Below, one piece after another: positions 16,672 to 24,943 of a stretch of 64,000 bases of DNA. Numbering within the stretch: position 1 is the first letter of the stretch; each line of letters opens with the position of its first letter. Both the position numbers and the translations under genes were made by a program. The notes under the pieces were generated by a model that was given only the letters and a program-made list of their open reading frames with translations, was not told where the DNA came from and searched no databases. The stretch comes from CAZMGG01 sp964565715 (GTDB lineage Bacteria; Planctomycetota; UBA1135; UBA2386): NCBI GenBank assembly GCA_964565715.1, contig CAZMGG010000014.1:1-64000 (forward strand), in the 5' to 3' direction.

Positions 16672-17177
16672 GCAAGGGCGCCGAGAGTCATGGCTTCCTG
16701 GGCGAGGAGTTCCTCACCTGGTTGTGGTTCCGCTGCGAGACCGAGTCGGGCGAGTTCGCGCTGCCCGGCGGTCGCGTCGTCGGCGTCCTGCTCGACGACC
16801 TGCTGACCTTCGCCGCCCCGCACGAGGACGAGACCGAGCAGACCCTGCGGCACGGCGCGCCGACCCGCACCGCCGAGGCCCGCACGTCCCTGCGCCAGGG
16901 CCGCCGCCTGAAGAAGGCCCGGCTGCTGGTGGCCGAGGGCCAGAACCAGTGGTCCGCCACCATCGACGGCACCACCCTGCGGCTGTCGGGGGTCAAGCTG
17001 CCCGACGACTCCGAGGACGTCGGTTCCGACCCCGAGCGCAGCGAGGAACGGGCCGGCAACTGGCTCGCCTTGCACGAGATCGTGCACGCCCTCTACCGCG
17101 AGTTCCTGCGGGTGCGGCTGCGGCCGGACTACCTGCGGACGACCGCCGAGGCGCAGGCCACCTGGATGGCCGGTTGA
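16668..17177 (+). CDS. RdgC C-terminal-domain-like partner protein
   Basis: A 169-residue protein translated directly after the RdgC-like gene (ATGA overlap, with its own GGAGAG ribosome-binding site 5 nt before the ATG). The N-terminal FLGEEFLTWLWFRCE is conserved next to RdgC in many bacteria. The segment from LRQGRRLKKARLL through SEDVGSDPERSEER to the C terminus lines up by eye with the E. coli RdgC C-terminal domain (EAGKVVTKLAL, NEDIDREDFAQR). I therefore infer that it supplies the second half of a split RdgC. The similarity is low and rests on pattern reading, so an independent partner protein is the alternative. Confidence 0.6.
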   Translation: MSKGAESHGFLGEEFLTWLWFRCETESGEFALPGGRVVGVLLDDLLTFAAPHEDETEQTLRHGAPTRTAEARTSLRQGRRLKKARLLVAEGQNQWSATIDGTTLRLSGVKLPDDSEDVGSDPERSEERAGNWLALHEIVHALYREFLRVRLRPDYLRTTAEAQATWMAG

Positions 17178-17180
17178 TTC

Positions 17181-17209
17181 CGTAAGTGTATATATAACAT
17201 ATACTTACG
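17181..17209. repeat. AT-rich inverted repeat between convergent genes
   Basis: CGTAAGT at 17181-17187 is repeated inverted as ACTTACG at 17203-17209, with a partly complementary TATAT-rich centre. It lies between two convergent genes and overlaps the last two codons of the minus-strand gene. It stands out sharply from the GC-rich surroundings. A bidirectional terminator is the simplest role; there is no clear T-run. Confidence 0.5.
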
Positions 17210-17870
17210 TTTCACTCGCCGGTATCGCCGCGACCCGCGCGCCGAGGCGTGCGAGCACCTCGGCGAGCCAGTCGCGGGCCCGCGCCGGCCGGTGCGGGTC
17301 CGGCCGCGTGCAGCCCCAGACCACCGCCAGCACCGCCGTGGTCGCCTCGTCGGTCTTGCTGCGCTGGGCGTCCTTCACGGCGTTGGCGCACGGTCCGTCC
17401 TGGTCCCACAGGCAGGGCAGCCCGGCCACGTCGATCTCCTGCCCGGACCGGTTGAACACGTAGCGCTGGCCATCCGCCGCCACCCGCACCAGCACCGGCG
17501 GCCGCAGCCGGCCGAGGTCGACGACGCTGATCGGCAGCCCCGAGTGCAGCGACACGGCATTGCCTGCGTCCACCACCGCGTTGATCACCCCGAGCCGGCC
17601 GTCGGCGGCCACCCCCGCCAGGTACTCCGACGAAGGCTTGCCGCGCCCGGTCGGCCGGTAGCCGCGCTGCCGCAGCACGTCGCGCACTGCCGTGCGCAGC
17701 GCCTCGTCGGGCCGCAGCGGCGCGTCGGCGTCGGGCCGCAGCAGCGCCTGCAGCCAGTCCGGCGTCGGCAGGCCAGCCAGCGGCCCCGGCAGCTCCGCCC
17801 GCAGCGCGTGCACCTCGAGACCGTCGAGCGCCTCCACCACCAGTGCGAGATCGTCCGCCGGAACGCTCAT
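17205..17870 (-). CDS. B3/B4 tRNA-binding domain protein (COG3382)
   Basis: A 221-residue stand-alone version of the B3/B4 domain of phenylalanyl-tRNA synthetase beta subunit. Members may edit or bind tRNA, but the function of the free domain is not established. The family signature is well preserved: GKPSSEYLAGVA near residue 80, VINAVVDAGNAVSLHSGLPISVVDL near 100-125, and CLWDQDGPCANAVKDAQRSKT near 165. The ATG at 17870 overlaps the stop of the upstream lipoprotein gene (ATGA), so the two genes are coupled. Confidence 0.82.
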   Translation of the reverse strand: MSVPADDLALVVEALDGLEVHALRAELPGPLAGLPTPDWLQALLRPDADAPLRPDEALRTAVRDVLRQRGYRPTGRGKPSSEYLAGVAADGRLGVINAVVDAGNAVSLHSGLPISVVDLGRLRPPVLVRVAADGQRYVFNRSGQEIDVAGLPCLWDQDGPCANAVKDAQRSKTDEATTAVLAVVWGCTRPDPHRPARARDWLAEVLARLGARVAAIPASET

Positions 17871-18481
17871 CGGCGCGGCAGCTCCGCGAACGCCTGCCGG
17901 TGCAGCGCCGCCGCCAGGTCGCGCCCGTCGCGGAAGCTCGGCGGCCCGCTGCTGCCGAACGGCCGGGGCGGCGGCTCGGCGAACGGATCGGCGGTCGCAT
18001 CCACCGGCGACGGCAGCGGCCGCCGGTAGCTGCCGCGCAGTTGCCGCCGCCACAGTTCGGCGCCGCCGCGGGACAGCAGGCGGTAGGTCAGGTCCCAGTC
18101 GGCGGCGTCCAGCGGCCCCTCGCCCGCGGCGGCGAAGCGGTGCACCGTCACCAGCAGCACCGCGTCGACGTCGAGCGCCGCGCCGGTCGCCGCCAGTTCG
18201 TCGGCCGACGGCTCGCCGGCCTGCAGCAGGTCCCGTTCGCGCAGCAGGTCGTGGCCGACGGCCAGGGGCAGCACCCGGTAGCCGCGCTCCCGCAGAGCGC
18301 GGTCGGCGCCGCCGAGCAGCCAGGTGGACAGGCCCGACGGCGCCAGGTCCTCGCGCAGCGGCGCCACCACCACCGCCACCGGGGCCGGACCGTCCAGCGC
18401 CGCGGGCCGGGTCAGATCCAGGGTGCAGGCGGACAGCAGGGTCAACGCCGCCAGGGGCAGCATCCGGCGGATTCCGTTCAC
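17867..18481 (-). CDS. GNA1162/DUF799-like lipoprotein
   Basis: A 204-residue lipoprotein with signal MLPLAALTLLSAC (lipobox LSAC). The body, VAVVVAPLRED then WLLGGADRALRERGYRVLPL, then LDVDAVLLVTVHRF, follows the fold pattern of the DUF799/GNA1162 family, alpha/beta outer-membrane-associated lipoproteins sometimes linked to envelope transport. I chose the GTG at 18481 because it adds two arginines before the hydrophobic stretch; the ATG at 18463 is possible. The tail is Pro-rich. The stop overlaps the start of the B3/B4 gene. Family assignment is moderate, the lipoprotein nature is firm. Confidence 0.65.
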   Translation of the reverse strand: MNGIRRMLPLAALTLLSACTLDLTRPAALDGPAPVAVVVAPLREDLAPSGLSTWLLGGADRALRERGYRVLPLAVGHDLLRERDLLQAGEPSADELAATGAALDVDAVLLVTVHRFAAAGEGPLDAADWDLTYRLLSRGGAELWRRQLRGSYRRPLPSPVDATADPFAEPPPRPFGSSGPPSFRDGRDLAAALHRQAFAELPRR

Positions 18482-18525
18482 CGCCGCATTGTGCCGCGCC
18501 ACCGACGGGCGGACCACCATGCGCG

Positions 18526-20166
18526 CTACCGCCCGCGCCGGCCGGAGCCCTCGCCGGCGGCCGGCAGCGGCTTGCGCGGCAGCATCTCGTCGCGCTGCGC
18601 CGTGTGCCAGGCGAACGCCGCCATCAGCACCGACGCCTGCCGCAGGTCGTCCGCCACCGCGTGGTCCCACACGTCCATGTTGGAGTGGTGCGTGCGGGTC
18701 GAGTAGTTGACCGGGTCCTGGATGAACTGGAAGCCCGGGATGCCGAGCCCATCGAAGGCCAGGTGGTCGGTGCCGCCGGTGTCGTCCAGGGTCAGCGTGC
18801 GCGCGTCGAGATCGTGGAACGGCCGCAGCCAGGCCCGGAAGATCGGCGCGCAGGCGGCGTTGCCCTGCAGGTAGACGCCGCGCACGCGGCCGGTGCCGTT
18901 GTCGAGGTTGAAGTAGCCCGCCAGCCTGCCGTGCTCGGCGGTCGGCGCGCCGCGCTCGCCGAAGTGCTGCCGCGCGTAGGCCCGCGAGCCCAGCAGGCCC
19001 TGCTCCTCGCCGCTCCACAGCGCCGCCCGGATCGTGCGCCGCGGCGCCGCGCCGCTCTGCTTCACCCAGGCCGCCAGCAGCCGCGCCGCCTCCATCACCA
19101 CCGCGCTGCCGCAGCCGTTGTCGGTGGTGCCGGTGCCCGTATGCCACGAGTCGAAGTGGGCGCCGATCATCACCACCTGGTCCTGCCGTTCCGGATCGCC
19201 GCCGGGGATCTCCGCCAGCACGTTGCGCTCCATCAGGTCGGTGTCGGTCCACGTCACCTTCAGCTCGATGCCGAGCTTCACCGGCACGCCCTTGCGCAGC
19301 AGGCGCAGGATCCGGTTGTAGTGCTCCACCGCCATGGTGAACTGCGGGATCACCTCGGCGCCGGGATCGCTGGCCCGCCGCCGCTGGCCGTCCTCGCCGG
19401 GCAGCGCCGACGCGCCGCTGACGAACACCGTGCCGTAGTCGCCCTTGCCGGCGCGATCGACGATGGCCGCGGGCCGCTTCTGCGCCAGCAGGCGCAGCAC
19501 CGCCTCGCGCCGCTGGAAGCCCATGCGGAAGTCGTTCGCGTCGCGGGCCTGCTGCGCCCGCTGCCGGCCCCGCGGCGCCGCCTGGTCCGCCAGCGCCAGC
19601 AGGTCCTCGCTGTCGAGCCGCCGCGCCTCGCCGTCGAACGGCTCGCTCACCGTGCGGTCACCCTCGAGGAACACGACCTTGCCGGCGAGGTCCATGGCGC
19701 CGAGCGCCTCGGCGTCCAGCTCGCTCGCCGCCACCACCTCGCAGATGCCGCTCATCGCCGGCGACCAGGCCTTGGCGTAGGCGATCACCGGCCACGGGTT
19801 GTCGCCCACCACCTCGACCACGCAGCGGTCCATCCGCCAGGCGCGGCCGAACGGGCCCCACTCCTCGGTACGGGCATTCTGCAGGCCGAAGCCGGTGAAC
19901 GCCTGCACCGCCCAGGCCTGCGCGTTCCGCAGGTTGATGGAGCCGGTGAGGCGCGGCCCGTGCACGTCGCACATCGTCGACAGGTGCTCCATCACCTGCG
20001 ACCGCTCCAGCCCTTCCTGGCGCAGGAACGTCACCGCCGCCTCGTCCACCGGCTCGACGACCGGCGCCACCACCGCCGCCGGCGGCGCCTGGGCGGTCAG
20101 CAGGGCGGACGACAGGACGAGCAGGAGGCCGGTGGCGAAGACGGGTACGGCGTGGGTTCGGGACAT
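18526..20166 (-). CDS. Secreted M28-family zinc peptidase
   Basis: A 546-residue exported aminopeptidase or carboxypeptidase with a signal peptide ending near SALLTAQA. The M28 catalytic domain shows the zinc ligands and catalytic residues in order: GAHFDSWHTGTGTTDNG (His and Asp), SGEEQGLLGSRAY (Glu-Glu), YFNLDNGTG (Asp) and HHSNMDVWD (His). A PA-type insert lies between about residues 130 and 290, giving the domain order of plasma glutamate carboxypeptidase-like enzymes. It probably degrades peptides in the periplasm or outside the cell. The gene is divergent from the LpxB-N-like gene at 20282. Confidence 0.92.
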   Translation of the reverse strand: MSRTHAVPVFATGLLLVLSSALLTAQAPPAAVVAPVVEPVDEAAVTFLRQEGLERSQVMEHLSTMCDVHGPRLTGSINLRNAQAWAVQAFTGFGLQNARTEEWGPFGRAWRMDRCVVEVVGDNPWPVIAYAKAWSPAMSGICEVVAASELDAEALGAMDLAGKVVFLEGDRTVSEPFDGEARRLDSEDLLALADQAAPRGRQRAQQARDANDFRMGFQRREAVLRLLAQKRPAAIVDRAGKGDYGTVFVSGASALPGEDGQRRRASDPGAEVIPQFTMAVEHYNRILRLLRKGVPVKLGIELKVTWTDTDLMERNVLAEIPGGDPERQDQVVMIGAHFDSWHTGTGTTDNGCGSAVVMEAARLLAAWVKQSGAAPRRTIRAALWSGEEQGLLGSRAYARQHFGERGAPTAEHGRLAGYFNLDNGTGRVRGVYLQGNAACAPIFRAWLRPFHDLDARTLTLDDTGGTDHLAFDGLGIPGFQFIQDPVNYSTRTHHSNMDVWDHAVADDLRQASVLMAAFAWHTAQRDEMLPRKPLPAAGEGSGRRGR

Positions 20167-20265
20167 GGTCTCTCCGGGTGGCGTGAGCGCCCTGCTACGG
20201 CCCGCCGCCCGGCCCTGCGAGGCGGTCCCGCCGAACGACCCCGGGAAGTGGCCGCCGCCCGCCGC

Positions 20266-20271
20266 TATCCT
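20266..20271 (+). promoter_or_regulatory. Putative -10 box TATCCT before the LpxB-N-like gene
   Basis: The box is within GCTATCCTGC and ends 10 nt before the ATG at 20282, the same 10-mer and spacing as at 1641-1646. This predicts a leaderless or nearly leaderless mRNA. Confidence 0.45.
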
Positions 20272-20281
20272 GCGGCCCCCC

Positions 20282-20881
20282 ATGCGTCGCCGCTGGCTCG
20301 TCCTGCTCGAACTGGCCGCCCTCGCCGGCCTGCTGGTCTGGCTCGGCTTCGCCCTGCTGTCCGGCGGCGACCGCCCCGACGGCGCCATCGACCTGAAGGT
20401 CCAGCTCGCCGCCGCCGAGGACCGCGTCTTCCTGCTGCAGGAACCCGATGGCGCCATGCGCTACGAGGTCCGCTTCGACGACGGCACCACCCGCCGCCTC
20501 ACGCCCGACGCGTTCGCCGCCCTGGTGCACTGCGACCAGACCACCCGCGGCTTCTGGGAGGTGCTGCTCAACGTCTCGTCGCCGGCGGGCTTCCTCTGGG
20601 TCACCCTGGGCTTCCTCGGCCAGCTCCTCTTCACCGGCCGCATGCTGGTGCAGTGGCTGGTCAGCGAACGCAACCGCCGCTCCACCGTGCCCACCGCGTT
20701 CTGGTGGATGAGCCTGATCGGCGCCACCATGCTGCTGGTCTACTTCCTCTGGCGGAAGGAACCGATCGGCGTGCTCGGCCAGGCCACCGGCTGGTTCATC
20801 TACGTGCGCAACCTCTGGCTGATCCACCGGCAGGACCCGACGCCGGCCGGGATCACCGAGGACCCGGCGCCGGAGGCGTGA
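20282..20881 (+). CDS. Membrane protein with lipid-A-disaccharide synthase N-terminal (LAB_N) domain
   Basis: A 199-residue membrane protein. One transmembrane helix at residues 5-27 and a periplasmic segment (about 28-95) precede the LAB_N domain with two to three helices: GFLGQLLFTGRMLVQWLVSE, VPTAFWWMSLIGATMLLVYF and EPIGVLGQATGWFIYVRNLWLI. Such proteins occur next to or fused with lipid A and glycolipid genes; a link to lipid export or modification is inference. The CotH-like gene follows after 5 nt on the same strand. Confidence 0.85.
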   Translation: MRRRWLVLLELAALAGLLVWLGFALLSGGDRPDGAIDLKVQLAAAEDRVFLLQEPDGAMRYEVRFDDGTTRRLTPDAFAALVHCDQTTRGFWEVLLNVSSPAGFLWVTLGFLGQLLFTGRMLVQWLVSERNRRSTVPTAFWWMSLIGATMLLVYFLWRKEPIGVLGQATGWFIYVRNLWLIHRQDPTPAGITEDPAPEA

Positions 20882-20886
20882 GGACC

Positions 20887-22476
20887 ATGGCGCGCCACCG
20901 TCATTCCTGGACCGCCCTGCTGGTCGCGCTGACCACGGCCCTGCTGCCGGCGCAGACCGCCGCCCCAGCCGATGTCCGCACCGCCGACGCGGACCCGGCG
21001 CAGGCCTTCTTCACCGCCCTCCCCGTGCTGCGCATCGCCATCACGCTCGACGAAGCCGCCCGTGACGCCCTGCGGCAGCGCCCCCGCGAGTACGCGAGCG
21101 CCACCCTGCGGATCGACGGCGACCCGGCGTTCACGCCGGTCGGCGTCAAGCTGAAGGGCGCCGCCGGCAGCTTCCGCAACCTCGACGACCGGCCGGGCTT
21201 CACCGTGCACCTGCAGCGCTTCGGCCAGGATCACACCCTGCACGGCCTGCGCCGCTTCCACCTCAACAACGGCGCCCAGGACGCGAGCCGGCTCGCCGAG
21301 TGGCTCGGACACCTGCTCTTCACCCGCGCCGGCCGGCCGGCACCGCGCGTGACGCACGCCCGCGTGTCCCTCGACGGCAAGGACCTCGGCCTCTACGTGC
21401 TCCGCGAAGCCTTCGACGCCCAGTTCCTCCGCCGCATCGGCGCCGAGCACGGCAACCTCTACGACGGCGGCTTCTGCCAGGACATCGATCGCGACCTCGA
21501 GAAGGACGCCGGCGACGGCGCCGACGATCACCAGGACCTCCGGCGCCTGCGCGAGATCTGCGCCCTCCCCCCGGCGGAACGCACCGCGGCCCTGGCGGCG
21601 ATCCTCGACGTCGATGCCTTCCTCGACTTCTGCGCCCTCGAGGCGATGCTCGGCCACTGGGACGGCTACAGCCAGAACCGCAACAACTTCCGCCTGTGGT
21701 GTGCCACGGCGCCCGGGCAGACGATGTTCTTCCCGCACGGCATGGACCAGCTGTTCGGCGACGCCGACGCGTCGATCCTGCGCCATCCGCCGGCCCTGCT
21801 GGCCAGCGCGCTGCTTCAGGACCAAGGCCTGCGCAAGCGCTACCGCGACCGGCTGCGTGCCCTGCTGCCCCTGTTCCAGCCGCCGAAGGTGCTGCCGGGT
21901 CTGCAGCAGCAGGCCGCCCGCCTGCGGCGCGCGCTGGACGACGACCCGGATGCCGCGCGCGCCCTCGAGGACGCGGTGCGCGACCTGCAGGGCCGGGTGC
22001 AGGCGCGCTACCGCAGCCTGCAGGCGCAGGTGCGGGCGCCGGAGCCGCAGCCGCTGCAGTTCCCGGGCAGCCGCGCGCTGGCGCTGAAGGGCTGGCAGCC
22101 TGCCGCCGAGACCGACCATCTGCAGCTCGACAGGAAGGACTTCCAGGGCGTCGGCACCCTGCTGTTCCGCTGCCTCGAGGGGAGCGCCGACCCGCGGGTC
22201 GGCAGCTGGCGGATGTCGGTGCTGCTGGGCAAGGGCCGCTACCGGCTGCTGGCCACCGCCCGCTGCGAGGGCGTCGGCGGCGAGGGCGCGCAACTCGTGG
22301 TGGACGATGCGCACAGCGAGTCGCTCACCGGCGATATGAGCTGGCAGGCGCTGGTGTGCGACTTCGAGGTCGGCGAGTTCCAGCGGGACGTGGAGCTGCG
22401 GCTCGAACTGCGCGCCACGGCCGGCCGGGCCTGGTTCCGGCTGGACTCCCTGCGCCTCCAGCGGCTGCCGGACTGA
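20887..22476 (+). CDS. Secreted CotH-kinase-fold protein
   Basis: A 529-residue exported protein (signal peptide ending at LLPAQ) of the CotH family, whose members have an atypical protein kinase fold and phosphorylate secreted proteins. Visible family elements are VGVKLKGAAGSFR near residue 100, LRRFHLNNGAQDASRLAEWL near 120-140, GNLYDGGF near 195, GHWDGYSQNRNNFRLW near 260 and FFPHGMDQLFGD near 285, which holds the metal-binding Asp. The last 150 residues form a jelly-roll-like carbohydrate- or ligand-binding domain (about 390-529). The ATG at 20887 follows the upstream stop by 5 nt. Confidence 0.87.
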   Translation: MARHRHSWTALLVALTTALLPAQTAAPADVRTADADPAQAFFTALPVLRIAITLDEAARDALRQRPREYASATLRIDGDPAFTPVGVKLKGAAGSFRNLDDRPGFTVHLQRFGQDHTLHGLRRFHLNNGAQDASRLAEWLGHLLFTRAGRPAPRVTHARVSLDGKDLGLYVLREAFDAQFLRRIGAEHGNLYDGGFCQDIDRDLEKDAGDGADDHQDLRRLREICALPPAERTAALAAILDVDAFLDFCALEAMLGHWDGYSQNRNNFRLWCATAPGQTMFFPHGMDQLFGDADASILRHPPALLASALLQDQGLRKRYRDRLRALLPLFQPPKVLPGLQQQAARLRRALDDDPDAARALEDAVRDLQGRVQARYRSLQAQVRAPEPQPLQFPGSRALALKGWQPAAETDHLQLDRKDFQGVGTLLFRCLEGSADPRVGSWRMSVLLGKGRYRLLATARCEGVGGEGAQLVVDDAHSESLTGDMSWQALVCDFEVGEFQRDVELRLELRATAGRAWFRLDSLRLQRLPD

Positions 22477-22504
22477 GTGACTGAGCGGCGGAGCCGGCAC
22501 CTCA

Positions 22505-24031
22505 TCACCGCCCGCCGGCGATGGCGGCGAGATTGCGGGCGGCGGCGCGGCCCGCGGCGAGCTGCAGCCGCCGGCACAGCGGGCGCAGCAGCGCCGTCAG
22601 CACGGTGCCCGGCCGGCTGTCGGCCACCAGCTCGGCGCGCACCGCCCCCGTGCGCAGGTCCTTCACCACCTGGAACGTCTCCTGCCCGGCTTCCGGGTGC
22701 CCCTGCAGCGTGCGATAGGTGAAGCCCGTGCGGTGTTCACCATCACCAGCCTCGTCGAACACCTCGATCACCCGCGCGGCGAAGACCAGGTGCACGCCCG
22801 GCAGCAACCGATAGCGCGCCACGACCACCTCGCCCTCCCGCACCGGCACCGCCTCGCGCAGCCCCACCAGCAACCCCGGCGGAAACGACCGGTAGGCCAG
22901 CACCGCTGCCGCCGCGCGCCGGAACGGCCCTTCGGGAACCGGCGGACCCGGCGGTTCCGCCGGCAGATCGGCCCGGTGCCGGTCGGCGGCGTACCCGCGC
23001 TGTCCCTTCTCCACCAGCGGCTGGAACGGACGCCCCTGCCAGCGTTCCGGCGCCGGCCGATCGCCGAGCCACGGCAGCACCACCTGCACCCCAGGCACCC
23101 CGTCGCGCCAAGGCAGCAGCCGCAGCGCCAGCAACGCCAGCAGCCCGAAGCCGATCGCGTTGCACGGCGCGTGGATCTGCACCATGTCCCGCAGGTCCAG
23201 CCGCGGCACGCCCCGCCAGCGCGAGATCGCATACACCAGCACCAGCGCCATGCCGGCCATCAGGCTGACACCGGCCAGCGCGGCGAGCCCGCGCGGCAGC
23301 CTCGCGGCCCCGGCCGCGAGGCGCAGCAGCAACAGGGCCGTCAACGCCGCCGCCCCGACCAGCAGCACCGCGCACGAACCCTCCACCCACGGCGGCGCGC
23401 CGCCGCGTTGCGCCGCGGTGATGCCGAACGCCACCAGCGGCACGCCGGCCATGGCGCCCACCGCCGCGGCCGCGCCGTGCCGGCCCGGCAGCCGGCACGC
23501 CAGTTCGCCGGTCACCACCGGCAGCACCAGCCCGGCGAAGTGGAAGTGCACCGCGGTCAGCGTCACCCAGGGTTCCGCGAAGCCGAGCAGGCCGGTGCCG
23601 GCCCGCGCGGCGACGGTCCAGACACCGCCCACCGCCAGCAGCACCATGCCGGCGTCGATCGCCAGCTCCCCCACCGGCCCACCGCCGCGTTCGACGAAGC
23701 GCAGCACGCCGCACAACGCCACCAGGAGCGTGAACAGGAGCCACGGCATCGCCAGCAGCCACGCGGTGGTGCCGGCGGGGATCCCGGCGCTGGCGAACAG
23801 CAGCAGCGCGCACGGCAGGTGCAGGCGCCGCAGCCAGAGGGTGCGGCCCGCGGGCGGCGTCACGCGCTGCACCACGGCGAGCGCAAGCGGCACCGCCACC
23901 AGGGCGCCGAGCAGGAGCCAGGTGAGGGACCAGCCGGCCAGCGCGACGGCGCGACCCTGCCAGCCGAGCCAGCCGAGCCAGGCGACGGCGCCGACCAGGG
24001 CGTGGCGGGTCCAGGGCGTCACGGGCGGCAT
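22505..24031 (-). CDS. YndJ-like membrane protein fused to DUF1990
   Basis: A 508-residue protein with an N-terminal integral membrane part of about ten helices (residues 1-310), matching the YndJ family (HFHFAGLVLPVVTG near residue 160 is typical), followed by a cytosolic DUF1990 domain (about 350-500; RTGFTYRTLQGHPEAGQETF). Bacillus YndJ has the same two-part design; the function is unknown. An in-frame ATG 27 nt upstream (24058) lies inside the first operator palindrome, so I chose the ATG at 24031. The gene is divergent from the TetR operon and shares its operator region, which suggests control by that TetR. Confidence 0.85.
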   Translation of the reverse strand: MPPVTPWTRHALVGAVAWLGWLGWQGRAVALAGWSLTWLLLGALVAVPLALAVVQRVTPPAGRTLWLRRLHLPCALLLFASAGIPAGTTAWLLAMPWLLFTLLVALCGVLRFVERGGGPVGELAIDAGMVLLAVGGVWTVAARAGTGLLGFAEPWVTLTAVHFHFAGLVLPVVTGELACRLPGRHGAAAAVGAMAGVPLVAFGITAAQRGGAPPWVEGSCAVLLVGAAALTALLLLRLAAGAARLPRGLAALAGVSLMAGMALVLVYAISRWRGVPRLDLRDMVQIHAPCNAIGFGLLALLALRLLPWRDGVPGVQVVLPWLGDRPAPERWQGRPFQPLVEKGQRGYAADRHRADLPAEPPGPPVPEGPFRRAAAAVLAYRSFPPGLLVGLREAVPVREGEVVVARYRLLPGVHLVFAARVIEVFDEAGDGEHRTGFTYRTLQGHPEAGQETFQVVKDLRTGAVRAELVADSRPGTVLTALLRPLCRRLQLAAGRAAARNLAAIAGGR

Positions 24032-24042
24032 GCTCACCGAAG

Positions 24043-24060
24043 TCTTGAACGCGTTCAAGA
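24043..24060. promoter_or_regulatory. TetR-type operator 1
   Basis: TCTTGAACGCGTTCAAGA is a perfect 18-bp palindrome, 12 nt before the YndJ start. Its half-site TCTTGAAC is the same as in operator 2. Size and symmetry fit TetR-family dimer sites. Confidence 0.8.
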
Positions 24061-24087
24061 AATCCGGGCGGGCGGCGAAATCCGGCG

Positions 24088-24107
24088 TTCTTGAACACGT
24101 TCAAGAA
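24088..24107. promoter_or_regulatory. TetR-type operator 2
   Basis: TTCTTGAACACGTTCAAGAA is a 20-bp palindrome with only the two central bases unpaired. It lies 19 nt before the ATG at 24127. The centre is 46 bp from that of operator 1. Confidence 0.8.
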
Positions 24108-24126
24108 GCGTCACCGGAGCAGAACC

Positions 24127-24534
24127 ATGAACGCAATGCTATACACCTACGCCATTTACGTCATCCTGAGCATCGCCCTGACGGTCTGGGTCGGGCGGAC
24201 CCTGTTCCGCAACGGGCGGGCCTTCCTGATCGACGTGTTCGACCGCCCGGAGCTGGCCGACTCGGTCAACCACCTGCTGGTGGTCGGCTTCTACCTGGTC
24301 AACCTGGGCTACGTGTCGCTGGCCCTGAAGCTGGCGACGCCGGTGGACGACGCCACCGCCGGGTTCGAGGCGCTGTCGCACAAGGTCGGCCTCGTGCTGG
24401 TGGTGCTGGGCGCCATGCACTTCTTCAACCTCTACGTGTTCAGCCGGATCCGCCGGCACCGCAGCCTCGCCCGGGTCAGCCGGCCGGTGCGCCCCGACGG
24501 CCACGTGCCGCCGCCGCTGCCGGGCACGCCGTGA
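24127..24534 (+). CDS. Small integral membrane protein of unknown function
   Basis: A 135-residue protein with three transmembrane helices at about residues 3-24 (LYTYAIYVILSIALTVWVG), 45-68 (HLLVVGFYLVNLGYVSLAL) and 84-106 (VGLVLVVLGAMHFFNLYVF), then a basic, Pro-rich tail. I recognise it as a conserved bacterial membrane protein without known function. It begins the operon with the DCC thiol protein (10-nt spacing) and TetR regulator, and lies directly downstream of operator 2, so it should be the main regulated target. The ATG at 24127 was preferred over an upstream in-frame start within operator 2. Confidence 0.8.
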   Translation: MNAMLYTYAIYVILSIALTVWVGRTLFRNGRAFLIDVFDRPELADSVNHLLVVGFYLVNLGYVSLALKLATPVDDATAGFEALSHKVGLVLVVLGAMHFFNLYVFSRIRRHRSLARVSRPVRPDGHVPPPLPGTP

Positions 24535-24544
24535 AGGTGCCGTC

Positions 24545-24943
24545 ATGGACGACCAGGACCTCGAGCTGACGGTGTACTTCGACGGCGACTGCGGCTTCTG
24601 CCAGCGGGTCGCCGCCTGGCTCGACGCGCAGCCGAAGTTCGTGCGGCTGCGCTGCGTGCCGGCCCGAGGCGCCGCGCAGGCCGGCTGTCCGCTGCGGCTG
24701 GAGGACCTGCTGGCGCAGGTCACGGTCATCGCCTCGGACGGCGCCGTCTACCGCGGCAGCAACGCCTGGCTCGTGTGCCTGTGGGCCCTGCGGGGCTTCC
24801 GGGCCTGGTCGCTGCGCCTGGCGACGCCGGGCATGCGGCCGCTGGCGGACCGGCTGTTCGGCGTGGTCGCCGGCATCGCCGCGCGCACGCGGCACGCGCC
24901 CGCCTCGCCCGGACCCGGGCCCGCGGCTACCGTGCCCCGATGA
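24545..24943 (+). CDS. DCC-family (DUF393) thiol-disulfide oxidoreductase-like protein
   Basis: A 132-residue member of the DCC family, named for the DxxCxxC motif, here YFDGDCGFCQ with cysteines at 16 and 19. Members have a thioredoxin-like fold and are presumed redox proteins. The C-terminal half is hydrophobic and lacks some of the usual tail, ending in a Pro/Ala stretch. Its stop overlaps the TetR start by ATGA, so the regulator is translationally coupled. Cell role unknown. Confidence 0.85.
   Translation: MDDQDLELTVYFDGDCGFCQRVAAWLDAQPKFVRLRCVPARGAAQAGCPLRLEDLLAQVTVIASDGAVYRGSNAWLVCLWALRGFRAWSLRLATPGMRPLADRLFGVVAGIAARTRHAPASPGPGPAATVPR
24928..24933 (+). promoter_or_regulatory. Putative internal -10 box TACCGT before tetR
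   Basis: TACCGT within GGCTACCGTGC ends 6 nt before the ATG at 24940. A start of transcription would fall on or next to the ATG, giving a leaderless tetR mRNA in addition to the operon transcript. Confidence 0.35.

Noticed and set aside
17181..17209. AT-rich palindrome as attachment site or mobile-element end
   Set aside because: No integrase, transposase or matching repeat is present nearby, and its place between convergent genes fits a terminator better.
17692..20886. Upstream 1065-codon extension of the CotH-like frame
   Set aside because: It runs antisense to the B3/B4, lipoprotein and M28 peptidase genes and in another frame over the LpxB-N-like gene. The signal peptide at 20887 gives the true start.
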